Shown one piece after another: positions 1-4,047 of a stretch of DNA of 6,767 nucleotides. The stretch is from Bacillota bacterium (lineage in GTDB: Bacteria; Bacillota; Sulfobacillia; JAJZYS01; JAJYTV01). Position 1 is the first letter of the stretch. Each line of letters begins with the position of its first letter. Position numbers and translations under genes: made by a program. Where the stretch lies: positions 1 through 6,767 of the forward strand of contig JAJYTV010000103.1 of assembly GCA_021792885.1 (NCBI GenBank), given 5' to 3'. The notes beneath the pieces were generated by a model, which saw only the letters and a program-made list of their open reading frames with translations, was not told the DNA's origin and made no database searches.

Positions 1-2
1 TG

Positions 3-31
3 TTGTCCTGACGACGCGAAGGCGCTATGCT
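3..31 (+). promoter_or_regulatory. Candidate sigma-A promoter of the small gene
   Basis: TTGTCC at 3-8 matches the -35 consensus at four of six positions. It is followed after exactly 17 bp by TATGCT at 26-31, which matches the -10 consensus at four of six, including the key second and sixth positions. Transcription would start near 38, giving a leader of about 20 nt that holds the ribosome binding site at 45-50. The site lies at the window edge and rests on motif matching only. Confidence 0.4.
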
Positions 32-58
32 GACTACGGAAGCGAAGGAGAGATTGCT

Positions 59-244
59 GTGGCGAACACAGGTGCGCTGCCGTACGCGCCCGATACTGTC
101 GCGCGGATCGAGGCCCTGCAGCGCGAGAAGCAGGTCCTGTTGGAGCGGGCCAAGACGAAGCAGTACAAGGAACGCAATCATATCATGCGCCGCGTCATCG
201 CGATCGAGGACGAACTGGCGCGCTACTTCACGCCCAACCTGTAG
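59..244 (+). CDS. Small charged helical protein, unknown function (61 aa)
   Basis: A 61-residue protein that I do not recognise. The GTG start at 59 is chosen because AAGGAG at 45-50 sits 8 nt upstream; the ATG at 27 opens a different frame without a ribosome binding site. The protein is rich in Arg, Lys, Glu and Gln. It looks like two amphipathic helices, roughly residues 12-34 and 38-56, broken around a Lys-rich turn, with an aromatic C-terminal RYFTPNL. It has no Cys, no signal peptide and no membrane segment, so a cytoplasmic coiled-coil or helical-hairpin protein is likely. It has a promoter-like sequence upstream and a hairpin just downstream, so it is probably monocistronic. A remote resemblance to small helical-hairpin regulators such as Spo0E is not supported by that family's SQELD signature. 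That it is a real gene is fairly likely; its role is open. Confidence 0.65.
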   Translation: MANTGALPYAPDTVARIEALQREKQVLLERAKTKQYKERNHIMRRVIAIEDELARYFTPNL

Positions 245-253
245 AACGCACGA

Positions 254-293
254 AAGACGGGCAGGACGCCACAGAGCGCCCTGCCCGTCTTCC
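254..293 (+). terminator. Hairpin terminator after the small gene
   Basis: AAGACGGGCAGG (254-265) and CCTGCCCGTCTT (280-291) form a perfect 12-bp stem. Three more pairs can form inside the loop (267-269 with 276-278). It begins 9 nt after the stop codon. The T tract is short and interrupted, so termination may be imperfect. Because the stem is flanked by AA on the left and TT on the right, it could also act weakly on the opposite strand. Confidence 0.6.
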
Positions 294-307
294 ATGCCCA
301 AAACCAC

Positions 308-336
308 TATACAAATGCAGGCATTTGGAGCACTAT
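308..336 (+). promoter_or_regulatory. Candidate kamA promoter with palindromic operator in the spacer
   Basis: TATACA at 308-313 (four of six to the -35 consensus) and CACTAT at 331-336 (three of six to the -10 consensus, with the important A at position 2 and T at position 6) are 17 bp apart. Almost the whole spacer is taken up by the palindrome CAAATGC-AG-GCATTTG (312-327), a perfect 7-bp inverted repeat around two bases. The heptamer CACTATA occurs on both sides, at 305-311 and 331-337. This AT-richer stretch stands out against its surroundings. The palindrome is directly visible; reading it as an operator and the flanking hexamers as a promoter is inference. Confidence 0.35.
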
Positions 337-354
337 AGGTTCCATAGCGACGTT

Positions 355-470
355 CTGCCGCTGCGATGGGAGCTCGCCCAGCCGGGAGATCGCACGGCAG
401 GCGGCTCCCCTCCGCACTCTCTGCGGGGATTCTCTCCCCGCTCTTCGTTGCAGCCTCGCACCAGGGGAGG
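355..470 (+). promoter_or_regulatory. Structured 5' leader of kamA, possible attenuator or translational switch
   Basis: Helix 1 pairs 355-360 with 395-400 and 362-367 with 389-394, a 12-bp stem with one bulged C. Downstream there are three mutually exclusive pairings: 410-415 with 423-428; GCGGGGA (423-429) with TCCCCGC (435-441), a 7-bp hairpin followed by the T-rich run 442-449; and TCTCCCC (433-439) with the kamA ribosome binding site GGGGAGG (464-470, one G-T pair). CTCCCCT (405-411) can also pair with AGGGGAG (463-469). This resembles an attenuator or a site hiding the ribosome binding site. I see no hallmark of the lysine riboswitch or T-box. In GC-rich DNA such complementarity can arise by chance. 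Confidence 0.35.
464..470 (+). promoter_or_regulatory. Ribosome binding site fixing the TTG start of kamA
   Basis: GGGGAGG lies 9 nt upstream of TTG 480. The in-frame ATG at 366 has no comparable sequence before it, and the 38 residues it would add (Arg- and Ser-rich) fall inside the structured leader and are not typical of the family. Confidence 0.7.
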
Positions 471-479
471 AAGAAAAGT

Positions 480-1832
480 TTGACGCAGCATCCTGATGCC
501 ACGGTGCGCAGCCAGCTGCAGCTGCCGCGCAATACGCGCGCGCACCTTTGGCGCGACGTGCCCGACGCCGCGTGGAACGACTGGCAGTGGCAGCTCAAGA
601 ACCGCCTGAACACGATCGGCGAACTCGCGCAGGTCATCCACCTCACGCCGGAGGAGGAGGAGGGCATCCGCGCAAACGGCATCTTCCGTGTGGACATCAC
701 GCCGTACTTCGCGTCGCTGATCGATCCCGACGACCCGACCTGCCCGATCCGCCGCCAGGTGGTACCTACCGGCCGCGAGCTCGTCCCGTTCGAGGCGGAG
801 ATGGCCGACTCCCTCGCAGAGGACCGCCACAGCCCCGTACCGGGCCTCGTGCACCGCTACCCGGACCGCGTGCTGATGCTGATCACGACGCAGTGCGCCA
901 GCTACTGCCGGTTCTGCACGCGCAGCCGCATCGTCGGCGACCCGCACCAGAACTTCAGCCCCGAAGAGTTCGAGGCCCAGCTCGACTACCTGCGCAGGAC
1001 GCCGCAGGTGCGCGACGTGCTGCTCTCGGGCGGCGACCCCTTGGTGATGAGCCCGAAGGTGCTGGAAGGCGTGCTCCGCGAACTGCGCAAGATCGAGCAC
1101 ATCGAAGTGATCCGCATCGGCTCCCGCGTGCCGATCTTTATGCCCCAGCGCGTCACAGGTGAGCTTTGCGAGATGCTCGCGCAGTTCCATCCGCTCTGGA
1201 TGAACGTCCACGTGAACCACCCGAAGGAGATCACGCCCGAGGTGGCGGACGCGTTCGACCGCCTCAGCCGCGCGGGCATCCCGCTCGGTTCGCAGACCGT
1301 GCTCCTGCGCGGCGTGAACGACCACCCGGTCGTGATGCAGAAACTGATGCGCGAACTCGTGCGGGTGCGCGTTCGCCCCTACTACATCTACCAGTGCGAC
1401 GAGGTGCACGGAGCGGGCCACTTCCGCACGTCGGTCGCGCAGGGCATCGAGATCATGGAGTCCCTGCGTGGCCACATGTCGGGCTACGCGGTGCCGACCT
1501 TCGTCGTGGACCTGCCCGGCGGCGGCGGCAAGGTGCCGGTCGGACCGAACTACGTCATCTCGCAGGGACCCGGACGCATCGTGCTGCGCAACTTCGAAGG
1601 CTACATCGGCACCTACACGGAACCTTCCGATTACGCGGGCCCGGACATGGCGATCCCGCCCGAGTGGGTGCGCCAGGAACCCGGCCAGCGCGGCGTCTCC
1701 GGCCTCCTGTCCGGCGAGGCGCTCGCGATCTCGCCGCAGGGCTTCGACGACGTGCACCAGCGCGGCGGTGAACCGCACCGGCTGAACCGCGATCCGGTCA
1801 AATGGCAGCCGCGAGGCATCGGCGTCGAATGA
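480..1832 (+). CDS. kamA: L-lysine 2,3-aminomutase (radical SAM, PLP-dependent)
   Basis: Converts L-lysine to L-beta-lysine in the cytoplasm, using a [4Fe-4S] cluster, S-adenosylmethionine and pyridoxal phosphate. From TTG 480 it is 450 aa, within the family range of about 415-470. Visible features, in order, are the N-terminal WNDWQWQLKNR motif (about 32-42), the cluster motif C139-x3-C143-x2-C146, SGGDPL of the SAM site, and the PLP lysine K351 in PGGGGK. Aligned without gaps to the Clostridium subterminale enzyme (offset 14, from memory), R148 matches the carboxylate-binding Arg134. D307 (YQCD) and D344 (VVD) match Asp293 and Asp330, which bind the lysine side-chain amine, so lysine rather than glutamate is the likely substrate. 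The structural zinc cysteines are absent (H282, D389, A391 and P394 in their places). No beta-lysine acetyltransferase or lysine-fermentation genes adjoin it, so it may serve osmolyte synthesis or catabolism. A strong terminator follows, making it monocistronic. EpmB is unlikely: that family is about 100 residues shorter. Confidence 0.93.
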   Translation: MTQHPDATVRSQLQLPRNTRAHLWRDVPDAAWNDWQWQLKNRLNTIGELAQVIHLTPEEEEGIRANGIFRVDITPYFASLIDPDDPTCPIRRQVVPTGRELVPFEAEMADSLAEDRHSPVPGLVHRYPDRVLMLITTQCASYCRFCTRSRIVGDPHQNFSPEEFEAQLDYLRRTPQVRDVLLSGGDPLVMSPKVLEGVLRELRKIEHIEVIRIGSRVPIFMPQRVTGELCEMLAQFHPLWMNVHVNHPKEITPEVADAFDRLSRAGIPLGSQTVLLRGVNDHPVVMQKLMRELVRVRVRPYYIYQCDEVHGAGHFRTSVAQGIEIMESLRGHMSGYAVPTFVVDLPGGGGKVPVGPNYVISQGPGRIVLRNFEGYIGTYTEPSDYAGPDMAIPPEWVRQEPGQRGVSGLLSGEALAISPQGFDDVHQRGGEPHRLNRDPVKWQPRGIGVE

Positions 1833-1836
1833 TCCT

Positions 1837-1872
1837 GGGCCCGCTGGGCAATTGCCCGGCGGGCCCTTCGTT
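1837..1872 (+). terminator. Intrinsic terminator of kamA
   Basis: GGGCCCGCTGGGC (1837-1849) and GCCCGGCGGGCCC (1854-1866) form a 13-bp stem with one T-G pair and an AATT tetraloop, followed by TTCGTT. It starts 4 nt after the kamA stop codon. This is a very stable hairpin and separates kamA from the GH15 gene. Confidence 0.85.
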
Positions 1873-1884
1873 CTCCCCGGCGCG

Positions 1885-1914
1885 TTGGCGAGGCGGGCTC
1901 GGCGCGGATAGACT
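1885..1914 (+). promoter_or_regulatory. Candidate promoter of the GH15 gene
   Basis: TTGGCG (1885-1890, four of six to the -35 consensus) and TAGACT (1909-1914, four of six to the -10 consensus) are separated by 18 bp. The start of transcription would be near 1921, leaving about 33 nt of leader with AAGGAG at 1942-1947. A new promoter is expected here because a strong terminator lies just upstream. Confidence 0.5.
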
Positions 1915-1953
1915 AGGGGCGGATCGCAGATCGCTTCTCGCAAGGAGTACGCC

Positions 1954-3774
1954 TTGAAACACTTCTACGGGTTCATCTCCAACGGGCAGACCGCGGCGCT
2001 CGTCTCGCCGCAGGGGTCGATCGACTGGCTGCCCTTGCCGCACTTCGACTCCGACGCCGTCTTCAGCCGCATCCTCGACGGCGAGCTCGGAGGCCACTTC
2101 GCGCTGCGGCCGGAGACGGCCTTCCGCTCCGACCAGTCCTACCTCCCGGGCACGAACGTCCTCGAGACGCGCCTCAGGACGCCCGGCGGCACCGCGACGA
2201 TCACGGACTACCTCGTGATCGGCCGCGCGGCGCTGCGCCGCTTCGTGCGCAGCGAGGTACCGCTGATCGTGGAGTGCCGCCCCCGCTTCCGCTACGGGCA
2301 GTCGCTCGCGAGCCAGGAGGCGCGCGCGGACGGCGCCGTCTACCGCGATCCCCAGAGCAAGGAAGCGATCCTGCTCTTCCTGCGCGGGGCGCGCGCGGCG
2401 CTGATCGACCGCGAGCACTGGCTGGTGCCGCCCGGCGAGTACGAACTGGTGCTGCGGCACACCCTCGACCTCGAGAAGGAGCGCCAAGAGCTCCAGGAAC
2501 TCGACGACGACCCGGCGGAGACGCTGCGCGACGCGCTGCACTTCTGGCGCAGCGCCCCGCTTCCGACCGTGCCGGGCCCGCTCGGCGCCGCGTTCGAGCG
2601 CTCCGTGCTGACGATGCGCGGCCTCACGTCGCGCGCGAGCGGCGCGGTGCTGGCCGCGCCGAGCACGAGCCTGCCCGAGCAGGTGGGCGGCTCGCGCAAC
2701 TGGGATTACCGCTTCGTCTGGGTGCGCGACGCCTCCTACGCGGCCGAGGCGTTCCTGCTCGTCGGCGACATCGCCGCGACGCGCCGGCTGATCGAATTTC
2801 TGCTCGGCGCCGTGCAGATGGCCGGCAAGCCCTTCCTCTCTCCCTTCCTGCGCATCGACGGCACCTTCAGCCTTGGCGAGCGGGAGCTGCCGTGGCTCTC
2901 GGGACACCGCGGGAGCCGCCCCGTGCGTGTGGGCAACGCTGCATCCGCCCAACTGCAGCTCGACGTGGAGGGCGACCTCCTCTGGGCCATCTGGCGGTAT
3001 GTCCGCGACAGCGGCGACGCGAACTTCGTGCGCGAGAAGTGGTGGGCGATCGAGCGGCTCGTGACCTGGTCGTGCGAGAACTGGCGCCGGCCCGACTCGA
3101 GCCTTTGGGAGTTCCGCGGCACGCCGCAGCGCTACACGCACTCGCTCGTCCTTTGCTGGGTCGCCATCCGGACCGGCATGCGCCTTGGGCACCTTGTCGG
3201 CCGGGAGGATGCCGCTCGCCGCTGGGAGCTGGTCGCCGAGGAGGTGGCGGCCGAGATCCACGCGCAGTGCTACGACCCGCAGCTCGGCCGCTTCGTGCAG
3301 GGCATCGGGCTGCCGGACGTCGACGCCGCGCTGCTCTGCCTCCCCCTCTACGGCTTCGTCGAACCGCAGGACCCGCGCTGGACGCGGACGCTCGAGGCGA
3401 TCGAGCGGGAACTCGTCGAAGACGGGCTCGTCTACCGTTACCGCCAGGACGAGATGGGCGCCGCGCGCCACCCCTTCACGCTGGGCAGCACGTGGCTCGC
3501 ACGCACCTACCTGCGCAGCGGGGACATCCCGCGGGCCACGCGCACCCTCGAGCGCCTCGTCGCTTCCGCGACGCCGCTTCTGCTCTTCGGCGAACACGTG
3601 GATCCACAGGAGGGCGAGCAGCGCGGCAACTTTCCGCAGCTCTTCCCGCACGCCGGTTTTGCCGCCGCGGTCGCTGAGCTCGTCCGCGGCGAGACCCTGC
3701 CGGGCCTGCATGACCGCGTCGCGCCTCCCGCTGCGCACGGCGGGCGGCCGCTCCTGGAAGACAAGCAACTTTGA
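1954..3774 (+). CDS. Glycoside hydrolase family 15 (glucoamylase/trehalase-like)
   Basis: An inverting exo-acting alpha-glucosidase of family GH15, which contains glucoamylases, glucodextranases and trehalases. The TTG start is supported by AAGGAG 6 nt upstream and by the family-typical N-terminus (FISNGQTAALVSPQGSIDWL). It is 606 aa, a usual length. Residues 1 to about 190 form the N-terminal beta-rich domain, followed by a charged linker (about 165-190) and the (alpha/alpha)6 barrel. Family motifs are N249-WDYRFVWVRD, then WEFRGTPQRYTHS with the likely general acid E386, and GEHVDP with the likely general base E547, just before GNFPQLFPHAGF. No signal peptide is seen, so it acts in the cytoplasm on an internal sugar rather than on external starch. 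Lying directly before otsA, trehalose is a reasonable substrate, but short maltodextrins cannot be excluded. It has its own promoter. Its stop codon overlaps the -35 box of the otsA promoter, so read-through transcripts would pass through the riboswitch. Confidence 0.9.
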   Translation: MKHFYGFISNGQTAALVSPQGSIDWLPLPHFDSDAVFSRILDGELGGHFALRPETAFRSDQSYLPGTNVLETRLRTPGGTATITDYLVIGRAALRRFVRSEVPLIVECRPRFRYGQSLASQEARADGAVYRDPQSKEAILLFLRGARAALIDREHWLVPPGEYELVLRHTLDLEKERQELQELDDDPAETLRDALHFWRSAPLPTVPGPLGAAFERSVLTMRGLTSRASGAVLAAPSTSLPEQVGGSRNWDYRFVWVRDASYAAEAFLLVGDIAATRRLIEFLLGAVQMAGKPFLSPFLRIDGTFSLGERELPWLSGHRGSRPVRVGNAASAQLQLDVEGDLLWAIWRYVRDSGDANFVREKWWAIERLVTWSCENWRRPDSSLWEFRGTPQRYTHSLVLCWVAIRTGMRLGHLVGREDAARRWELVAEEVAAEIHAQCYDPQLGRFVQGIGLPDVDAALLCLPLYGFVEPQDPRWTRTLEAIERELVEDGLVYRYRQDEMGAARHPFTLGSTWLARTYLRSGDIPRATRTLERLVASATPLLLFGEHVDPQEGEQRGNFPQLFPHAGFAAAVAELVRGETLPGLHDRVAPPAAHGGRPLLEDKQL

Positions 3775-3799
3775 CCTAGCGTAAGGTGTTTGGTAGCAT
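3771..3799 (+). promoter_or_regulatory. otsA promoter (sigma-A type)
   Basis: TTGACC (3771-3776, five of six to the -35 consensus) and TAGCAT (3794-3799, four of six to the -10 consensus, with TA at the start and AT at the end) are exactly 17 bp apart. The predicted start near 3806 lies just upstream of the riboswitch aptamer. The -35 box includes the TGA stop codon of the GH15 gene. Confidence 0.65.
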
Positions 3800-3814
3800 A
3801 ATCGTATCGGGAAT

Positions 3815-3935
3815 CGCTCTCATCGGCTGAATCCTGCGGGAACGGGGGAACCAGAACCGCCCTGGGGCGAAGCTCGCCACGCGAGCCGGGTCTTGCTTCG
3901 ACCCGAGCCCGACAGCTAACCCCGTAAGCCAGAGA
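3815..3935 (+). promoter_or_regulatory. Cyclic-di-AMP riboswitch aptamer (ydaO/yuaA type)
   Basis: The conserved blocks of the ydaO-yuaA aptamer appear in order: GGCTGAATCC (3825-3834), GGGGGAACC (3844-3852), CTGGGGCGAA (3862-3871) and the diagnostic CCCGACAGCTAACCCCGTAA (3908-3927). Between them are two peripheral hairpins, GCTCGC/GCGAGC (3872-3877 with 3881-3886) and CGGGTC/GACCCG (3887-3892 with 3900-3905). The closing helix pairs GGCT (3825-3828) with AGCC (3927-3930), and can extend from CTCT (3817-3820) to AGAG (3931-3934) across a small bulge. This family binds c-di-AMP and usually switches genes off, acting on osmotic, potassium and cell-wall functions. Here it lies between the otsA promoter and gene, followed by a terminator. 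Identification rests on remembered consensus; the exact edges are approximate. Confidence 0.93.
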
Positions 3936-3983
3936 AGTGGAGGGTGCCCGGCATCTTCTGCGTAACCCGAGCAATCTGCGGGC

Positions 3984-4021
3984 GGAGCCGCTCTGGAGCA
4001 TCCCAGGGCGGCCCCTTTTCT
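3984..4021 (+). terminator. Riboswitch-controlled intrinsic terminator before otsA
   Basis: GCCGCTCTGG (3987-3996) pairs with CCAGGGCGGC (4003-4012), ten continuous pairs including one T-G. An A-C mismatch and two G-C pairs (3984-3985 with 4014-4015) extend the stem. The loop is AGCATC, and TTTTCT follows at 4016-4021. It lies 26 nt before the otsA start. Its 5' arm CTCTGG (3991-3996) is a perfect complement of CCAGAG (3929-3934) in the riboswitch closing helix, so it is the expression platform. It would also end read-through transcripts from the GH15 gene. Confidence 0.85.
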
Positions 4022-4032
4022 ACGCTACGGTG

Positions 4033-4040
4033 AAGGAGGG
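4033..4040 (+). promoter_or_regulatory. Ribosome binding site fixing the TTG start of otsA
   Basis: AAGGAGGG lies 7 nt upstream of TTG 4048. The in-frame GTG at 3937 would begin directly behind the riboswitch aptamer and translate through the terminator hairpin, and it has no good ribosome binding site. Confidence 0.8.
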
Positions 4041-4047
4041 CTGTCCA

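Noticed and set aside
59..244. Spo0E-like phosphatase for the 61-residue protein
   Set aside because: The size and helical-hairpin look fit, but the SQELD signature is absent (AIEDELARYF is only loosely similar).
366..479. N-terminal extension of kamA from ATG 366
   Set aside because: No ribosome binding site, an unconserved-looking Arg/Ser-rich sequence, and it falls in the structured leader. TTG 480 has a strong site.
340..479. Lysine riboswitch or T-box upstream of kamA
   Set aside because: The conserved blocks of these families, for example the T-box AGGGTGG segment, are not found, so the leader is reported only as an unassigned structure.
480..1832. EpmB or glutamate 2,3-aminomutase instead of KamA
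   Set aside because: The protein is about 100 residues longer than EpmB, and both aspartates that hold the lysine side chain are kept, whereas in glutamate aminomutase they are replaced by Lys and Asn.
333..1943. 536-codon open frame on the - strand across kamA
   Set aside because: Shadow of kamA in GC-rich DNA. Its translation is Arg/Ala/His-rich without motifs, and the + strand frame carries a complete radical-SAM signature.
1798..3768. 656-codon open frame on the - strand across the GH15 gene
   Set aside because: Antisense shadow. It is longer than the real gene but has low-complexity Arg/Ala/Glu composition and no recognisable domain.
3937..4047. N-terminal extension of otsA from GTG 3937
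   Set aside because: It starts at the end of the c-di-AMP aptamer and would be translated through the terminator. TTG 4048 has AAGGAGGG at the right distance.
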